A stretch of 64,000 bases of DNA. Source: Synaphobranchus kaupii. Lineage: Eukaryota > Chordata > Actinopteri > Anguilliformes > Synaphobranchidae. Position 1 is the first letter of the stretch. Every line of letters begins with the position of its first letter. Location: positions 107,618,917 to 107,682,916 of the forward strand of contig CM056380.1 in the NCBI GenBank assembly GCA_029718625.1. The letters run 5' to 3'. Below are positions 36,801-42,003 of the stretch, piece by piece. The notes below the pieces were generated by a model that saw nothing but the letters and a program-made list of their open reading frames with translations, was not told the DNA's origin and ran no database searches. Made by a program: the position numbers and the translations under genes.

Positions 36801-36848
36801 GACCCGGTCCTCGTTCACTTTTATGAAAGACGTCTGACAGCCGTCCAT
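6928..36848 (-). CDS. rassf4: rassf4, Ras association domain family member 4 (gene-level entry)
   Basis: RASSF4 is a Ras effector/scaffold protein with a Ras-association (RA) domain and a C-terminal SARAH coiled-coil that binds Hippo-pathway kinases (family knowledge). Minus-strand coding exons read: 36848-36793, 36369-36294, 21039-20894, 14658-14492, 12424-12323, 12217-12168, 8759-8638, 8339-8242, 6997-6928. All have AG acceptors and GT donors, and phases match except where noted. Diagnostic peptides are [77 protein letters not shown] and [17 protein letters not shown]; the last favours RASSF4 over RASSF2. Two problems remain. No exon was found to link 20894 (ends phase 2) to 14658 (needs phase 1), and exon 12217-12168 is 2 nt short. 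The 5' non-coding exon and promoter were not located. Confidence 0.93.
7003..7038. repeat. Poly-G/poly-C run (26 G, TT, 8 G)
   Basis: Homopolymer run of G on the plus strand. On the rassf4 coding strand it is a C run ending 3 bases before the ACAG acceptor, where the polypyrimidine tract should be. Its length is probably uncertain in the assembly. Confidence 0.95.
7170..7657. repeat. About 49-bp minisatellite, 10 copies
   Basis: The unit contains CACCCTACAGGCCACACA, then CAGTACTACAGGAGAGCC and AGTGACTATT. There are about ten copies with small length changes in the CA segment. It lies in the last rassf4 intron. The frame open through it is an artefact of the repeat. Confidence 0.95.
7881..7945 (-). 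repeat. tRNA-like sequence (SINE head or tRNA pseudogene)
   Basis: On the minus strand an A-box-like TAGTTGATTGG (7933-7923) is followed 31 bases later by a B-box-like GGTTCAAATCT (7891-7881), about the normal pol III spacing. The acceptor stem does not pair, so this is not a functional tRNA. A short C run lies at about 7801-7811. Confidence 0.5.
8242..8339 (-). CDS. rassf4: rassf4 exon: end of RA domain, start of SARAH
   Basis: Reads [20 protein letters not shown] then [12 protein letters not shown], phase 0 to phase 2, acceptor CAG and donor GTAAGT. The acidic/basic helix is the start of the SARAH domain, which dimerises with MST kinases (family knowledge). Confidence 0.95.
8638..8759 (-). 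CDS. rassf4: rassf4 exon: RA domain
   Basis: Encodes [20 protein letters not shown] and [20 protein letters not shown]. Phase 1 to phase 0, acceptor TTTTTCAG, donor GTGAGT. Very strong match to the RASSF2/4 RA domain. Confidence 0.96.
9234..10837 (-). mobile_element. Tc1-like transposon with long inverted repeats, inactive
   Basis: The ends CAGTCAAGCCGGAAAGTCTG (left) and its complement (right) are flanked by TA. Similarity between the ends continues inward for roughly 200 bp, an IR/DR-like layout. The minus strand carries a transposase broken into three frames: helix-turn-helix part from about 10449 ([20 protein letters not shown]), the middle from 10246 to about 9670 ([37 protein letters not shown]), and the last part from about 9690 ([19 protein letters not shown]). 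All three DDE motifs survive, but frameshifts make it a pseudogene. It sits in a rassf4 intron. Confidence 0.93.
9496..10449 (-). pseudogene. Tc1-like transposase pseudogene
   Basis: This is the coding remnant of the element at 9234-10837. It reads from [15 protein letters not shown] through [20 protein letters not shown] and [11 protein letters not shown] (first Asp), [12 protein letters not shown] (second Asp) to [15 protein letters not shown] (Glu). At least two frame changes separate the blocks, one between about 10390 and 10250 and one near 9680. DD34E spacing is as expected for the Tc1 family. No functional protein can be made. Confidence 0.9.
10838..12167. other. rassf4 intron, no gene seen
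   Basis: AT-rich sequence with no recognisable exon, tandem repeat or transposon end. Confidence 0.6.
12168..12217 (-). CDS. rassf4: rassf4 exon in RA domain, 2 nt short (frameshift)
   Basis: Acceptor TTCTAG and donor GTAGGT are intact. The first part reads [10 protein letters not shown] and the last part VVHESG, but in different frames. After GCT CTC the expected Tyr codon has only one base left before GTG GTT CAC. The exon is 50 nt, whereas the phases of both neighbours require 52 (16-17 codons plus one base). It is either an assembly or sequencing indel or a real mutation that would truncate the protein within the RA domain. Confidence 0.85.
12323..12424 (-). CDS. rassf4: rassf4 exon: N-terminal part of RA domain
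   Basis: 34 codons, phase 0 to 0: [17 protein letters not shown], then [17 protein letters not shown]. Acceptor TTTCAG, donor GTGAGT. Near-identical to vertebrate RASSF4/RASSF2. Confidence 0.96.
12698..13188. mobile_element. Foldback MITE (about 490 bp)
   Basis: The left end GGCTGCATTCGAATCCA is complementary, with mismatches, to the right end TGGATCCAAACGCAGCC. Arms rich in CTCCCTTCACTTGC and GAGGGAGCGAGGGAG continue the inverted symmetry. There is no coding capacity. Likely a hAT-type non-autonomous element, by terminal resemblance only. Confidence 0.6.
13238..13326. repeat. 47-bp tandem duplication
   Basis: GCGCAGTCATTGGTGCTGG followed by a GGCTGTAGGCTACTT block appears twice, with a partial third copy. 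A 17-base G run lies at about 13566-13582. The rest of 13330-14150 is intronic with no gene seen. Confidence 0.8.
14150..14330 (+). repeat. tRNA-derived SINE copy
   Basis: A-box-like TAGTATAATGG and B-box-like GCAAGTTTGATTCCC are followed by GAGCAAGGTACTCACCCTGA. The body is shared with the copies at 32.5 kb and 42.0 kb. Confidence 0.65.
14404..14510 (-). repeat. 44-bp duplication of a rassf4 exon end and donor
   Basis: On the coding strand CATTTCTACAACCAC then AAG and GTCCAAACACTAC (real exon end) is repeated 44 bp downstream as CATTTCTACAACCAC then GAG and GTACAAACACTAC, followed by a partial third copy. Confidence 0.85.
14492..14658 (-). CDS. rassf4: rassf4 exon: central serine-rich and [14 protein letters not shown] region
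   Basis: Encodes [20 protein letters not shown], a basic [14 protein letters not shown] stretch, and [14 protein letters not shown], which leads directly into the RA domain in RASSF2/4. 167 nt, phase 1 to phase 0; acceptor CGGCAG. The donor GTCCAA is weak, and a slightly better donor-like GTACAA lies 44 bp downstream in a duplicated copy, but its use would shift the frame. Confidence 0.93.
14905..16010. mobile_element. Composite MITE: foldback element inside another MITE, with expanded arm
   Basis: The inner element has inverted ends GGGGGGTATACTAC (about 14954) and GTAGTATACCCCCC (about 15900). The outer flanks (GTTTTCACCTTAAA on the left; GAGGTGAGTTAAC, AACAAACCAGCGG on the right) match the flanks of the same inner element at 50.6-51.0 kb. 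So the two elements were already joined before both copies formed. Confidence 0.75.
14975..15805. repeat. 44-bp minisatellite, about 19 copies
   Basis: The unit AGGATTACTGAGTTAGCTGG then ATAACTGCACTGAGTAAGAG and AAGC is repeated about 19 times. It is the left arm of the foldback MITE above; the single right arm remains at about 15850-15900 as the reverse complement. Confidence 0.95.
16582..16978. repeat. 36-bp minisatellite, 11 copies, derived from a LINE 3' end
   Basis: The unit CTAGGTACCCTTTAGTGGTA then GGATTGTTGGGCTGAA occurs 11 times. Units alternate between GGTACCC and GGTACGC variants. The sequence entering the array (GGGGAGCACTAGGTACCC) and leaving it (ATGGCCTGTTG, then CATTAAGTTATGTTAT) matches the LINE 3' end at 24094-24180. 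Confidence 0.95.
17475..18480 (+). mobile_element. LINE fragment (3' reverse-transcriptase end, CR1/L2-like)
   Basis: Plus-strand remnants read [53 protein letters not shown] text and [19 protein letters not shown], the conserved tail of the reverse transcriptase of CR1/L2-like LINEs. There are several stops and frameshifts. The 3' end has TGTTGGGCTGAATGGCCTG, shared with the copy at 23.4-24.2 kb; an ATTT-rich insert (about 18270-18420) separates it from the coding part. Confidence 0.85.
18481..20384. other. rassf4 intron; dispersed repeats only
   Basis: No exon recognised. 19590-19720 (GGGCATGGATGGGCCCCAC and following) resembles the repeat family at 25.6-25.96 kb and 59.8-59.99 kb. 19976-20130 holds an 80-bp duplication (CCTCCCCTGAACTGGCCTGT). 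The missing rassf4 linking exon could be in this region or at 14.7-18.5 kb, but I could not identify it. Confidence 0.5.
20385..20560. mobile_element. MITE-like repeat, copy 1
   Basis: Contains CATGGTTTTATTTTCTCCCA, CACCTGACTCCCAGGTAAAG and GAAAACCAGCAGTTCT. The reverse complement occurs at 55488-55670. There is no coding capacity. Confidence 0.65.
20894..21039 (-). CDS. rassf4: rassf4 exon: [10 protein letters not shown] region
   Basis: [20 protein letters not shown] and [15 protein letters not shown] follow acceptor CTGCAG in phase 0, matching the previous exon. The donor at AACAACAG/GTTGGT is my choice; beyond the conserved part the sequence is not alignable, so the exon end is uncertain. 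Confidence 0.85.
21296..21505. repeat. Nested tandem duplication with SINE tail
   Basis: CTGAGTCACGTACACGGGCC with AGCCAGATACAGACAT is repeated three times. The last two copies also carry the SINE-tail segment GCAGCAGATACCCTTATCCA. A separate SINE-tail piece (CATTTGGCAGACTCTCTTAT) lies at about 21640-21690. 21690-22389 shows nothing further. Confidence 0.75.
23177..23365. mobile_element. Possible small foldback repeat
   Basis: AGTAGTGTAGTGGA near 23177 is roughly complementary to TCCACGTACTACAACACCACT near 23340. TATAC-rich motifs (GAGTATAC, AGAGTATACCC) lie between them. Ends are imperfect, and no target duplication was established. Confidence 0.4.
23415..24180 (+). mobile_element. LINE fragment (CR1/L2-like), second copy
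   Basis: Same family as 17475-18480: [17 protein letters not shown] text, [31 protein letters not shown] and [17 protein letters not shown]. 5'-truncated, with frameshifts. The 3' end GCACTAGGTACCCTTTAGTG to GTTGGGCTGAATGGCCTG and AAGTTATGTTATG is the likely source type for the 36-bp minisatellite at 16.6 kb. Confidence 0.85.
24540..24715. repeat. Dispersed fish repeat fragment
   Basis: ATTTATATAGTATTCC, CACAAAGCGCTTTATAATGA and TGATTGAACCAGGAACTCTC are typical of abundant teleost interspersed repeats. Followed by a GT microsatellite at 24839-24880. Confidence 0.5.
25330..25410. repeat. 36-bp duplication
   Basis: GATATCACTTTATATAAGTC then ATCATAATTCTCCTCT occurs twice, plus part of a third copy. 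Confidence 0.85.
25590..25960 (-). repeat. Dispersed repeat family, minus copy
   Basis: Its reverse complement shares GGACTGCATGC, GAAAGGTCTTCCTC and GTGTTTC GGAGGAGA-type blocks with 59775-59990. A tRNA-like TCAGATCAAACCCGGACC is present, so this may be a SINE. Open frames across it are not genes. Confidence 0.55.
26592..26599 (+). promoter_or_regulatory. FOXO-type motif upstream of depp1
   Basis: TGTAAACA matches the forkhead/FOXO core and lies about 165 bp upstream of the depp1 TATA box. Mammalian DEPP1 is a known FOXO target, so the site is plausible; its use here is inferred. Confidence 0.45.
26761..26768 (+). promoter_or_regulatory. depp1: depp1 TATA box
   Basis: TATAAAAG, 155 bp before the 5' UTR donor (AAAAG/GTAGGT at 26915/26916). 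The first exon is inferred as about 26790-26915, and the intron as 26916-27299 (acceptor CCCTAG). Confidence 0.75.
27301..27684 (+). CDS. depp1: depp1, DEPP autophagy regulator, 127 aa
   Basis: Single coding exon. The ATG lies two bases after the acceptor CCCTAG, giving [20 protein letters not shown] at the N-terminus. The [20 protein letters not shown] block is at residues 35-54 and [11 protein letters not shown] at about 106-116. These three blocks match mammalian DEPP1 (LLLSVAHLPTI, SLDDYVRSI, DPLDWLFGESQ, recalled). Between them is a basic Arg-rich linker. DEPP1 is a small FOXO-induced protein linked to autophagy and oxidative stress, with no known enzymatic activity. The protein is much shorter than the roughly 212-aa human form and lacks its C-terminal third. 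It is antisense within the rassf4 intron, as in mammals. The coding part is GC-rich compared with its surroundings. Start choice: an upstream in-frame ATG at 27262 would be intronic. Confidence 0.9.
   Translation: MKPRRLLLSVDLLPTISEMHEEVSQVAAPTHAHQSLDDYVDSIKELAQPASVPGCGPLRVQRTQRPRLFTKHATAASTSRRAVRVRRPRAAVGPDGVTLKLDCRTDPVDWLFAQTQHDAPTILENHR
28062..28067 (+). terminator. depp1: depp1 poly(A) signal
   Basis: AATAAA 378 bp after the depp1 stop codon, in AT-rich sequence. Suggests an mRNA end near 28085. Confidence 0.7.
28085..29780. other. rassf4 intron, no gene seen
   Basis: Contains a poly-T run (about 28816-28832) and a C/CT-rich run (29043-29082). No exon or transposon end recognised. Confidence 0.55.
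29781..29870 (+). repeat. tRNA-like SINE head
   Basis: A-box-like CTGTAGAGTGGCGG and B-box GGGTTCGATCCCC lie about 50 bases apart. This does not look like a complete functional tRNA. Confidence 0.5.
29877..30010. repeat. Imperfect short tandem repeats (TCTGACCAGTTCCCCTC)
   Basis: TCTGACCAGTTCCCCTC, GACCCCTTCTCTATCTGACC and GACCAGTTGCCCTC variants are repeated about six times. Confidence 0.75.
30935..31852. mobile_element. Two copies of one MITE abutting in inverted orientation
   Basis: Copy A (about 30935-31454) begins GGCTGTGTCTGAATACGACC and ends GGTCATATTCGGACACAGCC. Copy B (about 31452-31852) begins GCCTGTGACCGAATATGATC and ends GGGTCATATTCGGTCACGGC. Their interiors are reverse complements (AGGAGCACACTCATC near 31055 against GATGAGTGTGCTCCT near 31690; CTTTGCAAGCAGTG on both sides of the centre). 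Together they form a hairpin of about 0.9 kb. Confidence 0.8.
31853..32524. other. rassf4 intron, no gene seen
   Basis: Includes a short G run (about 32235-32248) and a 15-base C run (about 32468-32482). No exon recognised. Confidence 0.55.
32525..32735 (+). repeat. tRNA-derived SINE copy
   Basis: B-box GGTTGCAGGTTCGATTCCCA, then GAGCAAGGTACTCAACCTGG and the tail TATAAGAGCTTCTGGCAAAT, ending GCCTGTAATA. Same family as 42004-42237 in reverse. Confidence 0.8.
32755..33012 (+). repeat. Abundant fish interspersed repeat fragment
   Basis: GAGACGTTAAACGAGGTCCT, AAAATGGCTGCCGTTGTATT and ACATTGGCGGTGGTTGAGGA recur in many fish genomes (from memory). Probably the 3' part of a LINE or SINE. An AAT microsatellite follows at 33042-33061. 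Confidence 0.55.
33062..34290. other. rassf4 intron, no gene seen
   Basis: A 40-bp duplication (CTAAGTCCTACCTTCAGTCC at about 33083 and 33139). Otherwise AT-rich, with nothing recognised. Confidence 0.55.
34295..34650 (+). mobile_element. LINE 3' fragment
   Basis: The plus strand encodes [20 protein letters not shown] and [19 protein letters not shown], resembling the end of a LINE reverse transcriptase (the W-N-x-L-P motif). A 3' UTR with AATAAAATAAAAATG follows. The family differs from the two CR1/L2-like fragments. Confidence 0.65.
35080..35180 (+). repeat. Abundant fish repeat (TTTGTATAGCGCTTTT)
   Basis: AATTTTATTTGTATAGCGCT, TTACAGAGAAC and GAGCAAAAAACCAGGC are shared with 58757-58885. 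Widely dispersed in teleosts. Confidence 0.65.
35385..35485. repeat. Poly-G (35389-35402) and poly-C (about 35459-35469) runs
   Basis: Two homopolymer runs about 60 bp apart, of opposite sense, which could pair. Confidence 0.9.
35905..36293 (-). repeat. Minisatellite built from a rassf4 exon end and its 5' splice site
   Basis: Read on the rassf4 strand, the real exon end CTGCGCAGTCAGGCG/GTATGTCTCC is followed by seven diverged copies of the same stretch (CTGCGCAGTCGAGCA/GTACGTTTCC and similar), most with ATTGGTCAATGCTAA after it. Spacing is about 45-60 bp. All seven keep GT at the donor position: GTGTTA, GTATGT, GTACGT, GTGTGT, GTGCGT, GTGCGT, GTGTGT. Confidence 0.88.
36294..36369 (-). CDS. 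rassf4: rassf4 exon: [17 protein letters not shown]
   Basis: Acceptor TTTCAG, donor GCG/GTATGT, 76 nt, phase 2 to 0. Encodes [20 protein letters not shown] then LRSQA, aligning without gaps to the RASSF4 N-terminal region. The 3' end of this exon is the parent of the array at 35905-36293. Confidence 0.95.
36465..36568. repeat. 29-bp tandem repeat, 3-4 copies
   Basis: GCATCCCACAAGCAGGGGAG with TGAAACAAT repeated, in the rassf4 intron between the first two coding exons. Confidence 0.9.
36631..36760. repeat. 13-bp tandem repeat, 10 copies
   Basis: AGAGCGGTCAAAC repeated ten times with no differences, which implies recent expansion or active homogenisation. Confidence 0.97.
36793..36848 (-). 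CDS. rassf4: rassf4 exon with start codon
   Basis: ATG followed by [17 protein letters not shown], donor AG/GTGACT, phase 2. The join with the next exon gives [15 protein letters not shown]. Acceptor-like GGAACAG lies 16 bases before the ATG, so a 5' non-coding exon is expected further upstream on the minus strand; it was not found. Confidence 0.8.
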
Positions 36849-37206
36849 CGCTACCTTTTATCTGTTCCAGTGTGAGAAAGCGGCTGAAAAAGGAGGAACA
36901 GGAAGTAATGGACAGATCTTTGAAATCCTGTCTTTACATTTGTTCATTTGAATATTAAAGTTCCCACAGTACAATTACAAGAAGAAGCAAAGCTAGAACC
37001 ATTTATATGTCCACATAAACAATCAAACTTTATTTATATAGCACATTTCATAAAATAAAATGCAATGCAATTTACAAAAGGATGTAATGCAAGGTAAAAT
37101 GCAAATACACTCAGAAAAATAAAAAGTAAAGGCAAAAAAGCATTATAAATTAAAATAAGCAACTAAAGATAAAAGAGGGACAATCCATCAATAAAATAAG
37201 TAGTTA
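36849..37206. other. Region upstream of rassf4 start; repeat fragment
   Basis: 37020-37140 contains CAAACTTTATTTATATAGCA and an AAAATGCAATGCAATTTACA segment typical of dispersed fish repeats. No promoter was identified. Confidence 0.45.
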
Positions 37207-37617
37207 CAGTGAGCACCATAATTAATTGGACAGTGACACATTTTTTGTTATTTTGGTTCTGTACTCTAGCATTTTGAGTCTGAAAGGATACAATGATAAT
37301 GAAGTGCAGACTGTCAGCTTTAATTTAAGGGTATTTTCATCCATATCGGATGAACTGTTTAGAAATTATAGAACCTTTTGTACATAGCCCCGCCCGTCAA
37401 AAAATATTGGACAGTTTAACAATGTAGAATAAAGTAATAATTTTTAATATTTGGTTGCATATTCTTTGCATGCCATGACTTCCTGATGTCTGTGACCCAA
37501 CAATATCAAAAGACTCTTGATATCTTATGGTACACTTTCTGGTACTCAAAGTACTAGAGTACAGAACCAAAATTTTAAAAAAATGTGTCACTGTCCAGTG
37601 AATTATGGTGCTCACTG
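37207..37617. mobile_element. Tc1/mariner-type MITE, 411 bp
   Basis: Ends CAGTGAGCACCATAATTAAT and ATTATGGTGCTCACTG, flanked by TA on both sides. The terminal inverted repeats extend about 60 bp (TTGGTTCTGTACTCTAG). No coding content. Confidence 0.88.
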
Positions 37618-39530
37618 TATGTGAATGCAAGTCTTATACATTTTCTACAGATTCAGCTGCCCTGAATTCAAGTCTTGGATATTACATTAATTTGGCAGAC
37701 GCTTTTATCCAAAGCGACATACAGTAAGTGCATACCGAAGGTCATTGAAGCAACTACAAAATAGGTCAAAGACAATGTCAGACATTTCTATCATAATGTA
37801 GCAACTATTCATAACGTAGCAACTATCCATGATTGACCATATGAGCTGAAAGCAGCTTCAACATAAAATTTTGTTCTATGGTGGGTAGCTACAGCTAAGA
37901 GAAAGGACTGGGTTTATCTGAGGGCTCTACCAGGTATATACCTGAGCACAATATGAATCCGTTTTTTTGTCTGTCGTCAGGTGGTGAGAAAAGGTCTTAT
38001 TCTAGTAATGTTTTTACGAGATAAAAAGCTATTTTACCCATGTTCCTTATTTGAGGATCAAAGTTAAGGACACAATGATAACACCAAGATTCCTGCTAAC
38101 ATGCTCGCGGACGCGCTACATGCCCAGGCATCGCACTCGCTCGCGCACGCAACGAACGAAAGCGACGGTCGGTAAGCCGTTGGCATTAGGGGAAATCACG
38201 CGGTATGACTTGGCACGCGGCCAAAGCCTCCCACAGCCTGTTAAGGAGAAAGGAAAGGGAATCTGTCTCGTGACTCTCTCCATATGAGTCACTAAAGTTT
38301 TGCCTCATAAAAGCACACCGCTAAACAATAGCCGCTAATGTTTTTGCTCTAGTCTGGTCAAATCAATGCACCTGGATCATGGATCCTGCATACAGCGAGA
38401 GCAAGGCCAGACGAAACCAATCGTGACAGACGGGGGGGGGGGGGGGGGGGGGGAACTCTGGAATTATAATTTTTTAACTGCTCCGATAGCTTAATTGTCA
38501 AGGTCAAGGAGGAGAAACAATGTATTTAACGAATGCCTTTCTTCCCATATCTCTTTTTCCTAAATATATCACTTCTGATGTGTCCTATAAGAGCATTTTC
38601 CAAGAGCTCAGCACAAAGACGAAGCGCCCCCCGCCCCCGGGTCCCAGTGACTTCTGCGCTCATTTGAGGCAATTGGTTTTTGTTTATTTCTTGTTTGTTA
38701 TGGCACACTTCCCATCCATATTTAATTTAACTGAACACAGCTGACATTTCTGAATATGTAACGCTCCACAGACCTGAGCTAGCGGCCTTTAACATAATGA
38801 CAGAGCTCCCCAGAGAACATGCTTTTGGTAAATAAAAACCTATACCATAATGACAGAGCTCCCCAGGGAACGTGCTTTAGGTAAAAATAAAAAAAACTTG
38901 GATAAGTCCCAGTTTCAGCGCTTTAGTCTACAGATATAACTTCCTGTACTTTGGAACTTCTAATGGTTCACAGCAACACAGTAGCCAATGGGATTTCACT
39001 TTTAGGACTTTGATCAGATCTTATTTTCCCACCCAGAGAAGTTTTGATTTTGTGCACTGTTTACTCAGTGAAGCAGAAAGGAGAGAAGCACTGAGATTAG
39101 GCAACATCTTCCCCCACCCAAACAGGCCAGCTTTTTGGTTCATTCACACTTGCTTTTTAAAAATAATTTGCATCCATTTTCCTAATTTCTCAAGCTTTGC
39201 TTTCAAAGTTGAACTTGGGCATAGGCTAATGCTCCACTGTCTTTCCTTTTTGTCTTGTAGAACTGTGACAAGGCAGTAGACAAAATCACTTCTCCCATTA
39301 AATTAACACAAATTTTTTTTTTTGGTTTTTTGGTTTTCTGGAGCTGTAAGCCAAAATTATGAAAAATGAAACAAATAAAGGCTAGAAATATTTCACTTTG
39401 TGTGTAATGAATCTATAATCTATGAATGTTTCACTTTTTGAATGGAATTATGGAAAAAAAACAACTTTTCCATGATATTCTAATTTTTTGGAAAGGATCT
39501 GTACCTATATATATTATACGATCATAAATT
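37618..39530. other. Intergenic, no gene recognised
   Basis: SINE-tail fragment at about 37680-37730 (TTTGGCAGACGCTTTTATCC). A CpG-rich patch at about 38095-38220 (CGCTCGCGCACGCAACGAAC) might be part of a promoter, but no transcript evidence is visible. Poly-G run at about 38431-38452. Duplicated AATGACAGAGCTCCCCAG at about 38798 and 38850. Confidence 0.5.
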
Positions 39531-39690
39531 ATACGATCATCTTCCAATTGTCGGGTAGGATACTAAGGGCTTTTGTGCTTTCTGCTTTACTAGCCTATAT
39601 TATAAAAAAATATCGTAAAGCAGAAAGCACAAAAGCTTTTAGTAGGCCTAGCCTATCCGACAATTGGAAGATGATCGTATAATTTAAGAA
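39531..39690. repeat. Long near-perfect hairpin (about 70-bp arms)
   Basis: The left arm contains CGATCATCTTCCAATTGTCG and GTGCTTTCTGCTTTAC; the right arm has their complements GTAAAGCAGAAAGCAC and CGACAATTGGAAGATGATCG. The loop is an AT-rich stretch of about 25 bases. It ends about 450 bp before the TATA box of the first chemokine gene. Either a MITE or a transcribed hairpin. Confidence 0.85.
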
Positions 39691-39995
39691 AAAGGTTCCA
39701 CTGCTCAACCGTCATATCAAGGACGGTCGGCTTTGATAAAAGCCTGCATAAGCCTTCGGAAGGCGTCCTAATTAGGTCGTTTTTAAACATTACATTTTTT
39801 CCAGACCCCATTAAGAGCTGCCTGTAGCCTACAAACATGTTCTTGTTCTAACAAGACCGTTTCAGGATCGTATAGGTGCATTGTGCTGTTAACCCAAGAG
39901 CGGCGGGTTAAAAATTAGCCAGCTGTTCGATCTAAAATATAGTACAGTGCTTGTTTTTAAAAATGTTAGTTTAACTAAAAGGCTCTGTGGGAAAC

Positions 39996-40005
39996 TTTCC
40001 CTTTC
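39996..40005 (-). promoter_or_regulatory. ISRE-like motif
   Basis: On the minus strand GAAAGGGAAA fits the GAAANNGAAA interferon-response core, about 135 bp upstream of the first chemokine TATA box. An overlapping GGGAAACTTTCC is kB-like. Confidence 0.5.
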
Positions 40006-40061
40006 TCTGTCATCCATGAAAGAATTCCTGATCAACGCCAACGTCCCTGCTTGCGGTTTTG

Positions 40062-40129
40062 GGGGAATTCCGATAGGACTGGGTCACGTGGGAATGATAG
40101 GGGCGTGGCTTCGACAGGAGGGAAACCCC
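40062..40129 (+). promoter_or_regulatory. Two NF-kB-type sites
   Basis: GGGGAATTCC (40062-40071) and GGGAAACCCC (40120-40129) both fit GGGRNNYYCC. The second is 10 bp upstream of the TATA box. With the ISRE-like motif, this resembles the promoter logic of mammalian interferon-induced CXC chemokines. Function is inferred. Confidence 0.55.
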
Positions 40130-40138
40130 AGCCCATCC

Positions 40139-40145
40139 TATAAAT
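40139..40145 (+). promoter_or_regulatory. TATA box of the first chemokine gene
   Basis: TATAAAT, 46 bp before the start codon. The expected transcription start is near 40170, giving a short 5' UTR. Confidence 0.7.
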
Positions 40146-40184
40146 GAGGATCACAGGTTACTGTTCAGATCATTCAGCTTCACG

Positions 40185-41403
40185 ATGAAGTACGACTGCC
40201 TCCACACACCCGCCGCCGTCCTCGCTTTCGCTCTCTGCATCCTTCTCTACAAAGGTAAGACCTGAACCTACACTGTGCTGTTCAATTTTCACACGAACAC
40301 TTTCATTATGAGGTGTGTCATAAAATATACACTGTTAAATCAATTCTGGAGCACATTGTAATCCGACAGCGCATTTGATCACCATTTGACTCAAACCGTT
40401 AAGAGTTGAAGTAACACTGAATATTTTATTGTGTATCCTAGCTACTCTGTAAATGTTACATTTTTACACAGTAGCTAGATAGCTACTAAAACTGAATTAA
40501 ACTGTTTACGACCTTCTGAAACTTTACCTAAGAAATCGATAAGCCTACGTCTGTTTGAACATCGCAAACAAAAGGCGCATTTCCAAAGAAAAGAAAGTTA
40601 CGCGATATTTTTTAGCATTTGTTAAATGAATAGGCTACCTGTTTGGACAGATGAGGAAAACCTTTATGCTAATTTTTTTATTTTTTACAGCCCAGGTGGG
40701 AGCAAGCACGTTTGTTCCAATAAGATGTTCGTGTCCAGCGACCTACAAAGCAGTCAGAGGACCCTTTATAGATTTCTCGGTGATCAGAAAAGGCCCACAT
40801 TGCATTACACATGAAATCATGTAAGTAGCCTATTAACATTTCTGTGTTTGGTCACTCAAAACGGTTACTGTACTTCTAAACCATTTTTACTCGCACTTTT
40901 GAAAAGACACTTTTCGATGTCAATTCCCCGTATTGTTGCGGTCACTAATAGTGTCTGCGTTCTTTCACCGTTTCAGAGTCCGGTTGAAAAGGACCAATAA
41001 GGAGGTGTGTTTGAGTCCAGAGGGCCGACAGGCCAAGAGGCTTCTCCGGTGCTGGAACAGGTGAGAGACTCCGTATGCCCAGGAAAGGCACGCTGCCATT
41101 CTAACGCTCACAATTAAAACTTTTATTAAACCTGTTATTACATTCATAGTAGTTCATACGAACAGGCTTGACTGCTTGGGGGGGCTTTTCAAAAGATTTG
41201 TAGCTGATGTCATTTAGCAGCTTGTAGGATTGTGCACATCAATTTAAATACATCAGCGATATTATAAGCATGTTAACATTGTTTCCTTGTTTTTAAGGAT
41301 TAATAAAAATGGAGGGAATAAGAGGAAATGCCTTCGACCGAGGGCCCAGAAGAAGCCACAGCAGAGAAAGAGACCTGGAAAGACCAAAGGGACTACTTCC
41401 TGA
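40185..41403 (+). CDS. CXC chemokine, CXCL11-like, four exons, 129 aa
   Basis: Exons 40185-40254, 40691-40820, 40977-41060 and 41298-41403; phases 1, 2, 2, the standard CXC plan; all introns GT-AG. The secreted protein should bind a CXC receptor and attract leukocytes. Residues 1-28 are a signal peptide (AAVLAFALCILLYKAQVGAS). The CXC pair is C36-S-C38 (RCSCPATYK), with C61 and C78 as disulfide partners. There is no ELR before the CXC, so CXCR3-type rather than neutrophil-type ligands are the closest class. Two further cysteines, C92 (LLRCWNRINKN) and C106 (KRKCLRPR), occupy the C-terminal part. The tail is very basic (KKPQQRKRPGKTKG), as in CXCL9/10/11, which bind glycosaminoglycans. Family assignment within fish CXC chemokines is tentative. 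Confidence 0.92.
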
Positions 41404-42003
41404 AGAGCCTACAGGCCCGACTGATGGAAGAGCAAGGCATTCTGGGAGAGAGTGCTGACCTATACCTCAGGAGAGAACTCGTGCTACATATGGTACAGCG
41501 TTTTCTAGAGTTCAACAGCTCCTGGATCTACTGAGGAGCCTACACCTGTACAGCCGCAGGAAGAGGAAGGAGGAGGAGCCAGTACTGCTGGTCAGTCTGG
41601 TAGGGTGGGGAGGGAACCAGCCACGTACCCAGAAGGCCGTGCGTTGAAATCCCAGAATGGAGAACTGCTATTGGACTCTTGAACAAAGTGACTCTTGAAA
41701 CAATGTTCTAATGTGCAAAAGCTTGAAGAATAGGGGTTTTCCCCCTGCCCATAAGTAAACTCATACTGTTTAAATTAAGATTCTTTCCCCCGAAAGTAAA
41801 CTCACTGTTTAAATTATGAGTCTTTCCCACTGAAAAAAATTGGTCATTTACTGTGTATATTGTATATATTTGTCAGCTTTTTGTAGCATAAAAAGAATGT
41901 TCTTGTATGCAACCTGTGAAAATTGGATTCACTTTTTGCTTGTGTGTCATTTGAAAAAGTAAAAAGGCATAACTCAAATTCTGTGCAGCTGTGCTCATTT
42001 TAC
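41404..42003 (+). other. Probable 3' UTR of the first chemokine gene
   Basis: Follows the stop codon and is AT-rich toward its end. No canonical AATAAA was seen. Open frames here, including 41328-41534, are out of frame with the chemokine. Confidence 0.45.

Noticed and set aside
41328..41534. Frame MPSTEGPEEATAEKETWKD and onward
   Set aside because: It overlaps the last chemokine exon in another frame. The spliced chemokine reading explains the sequence.
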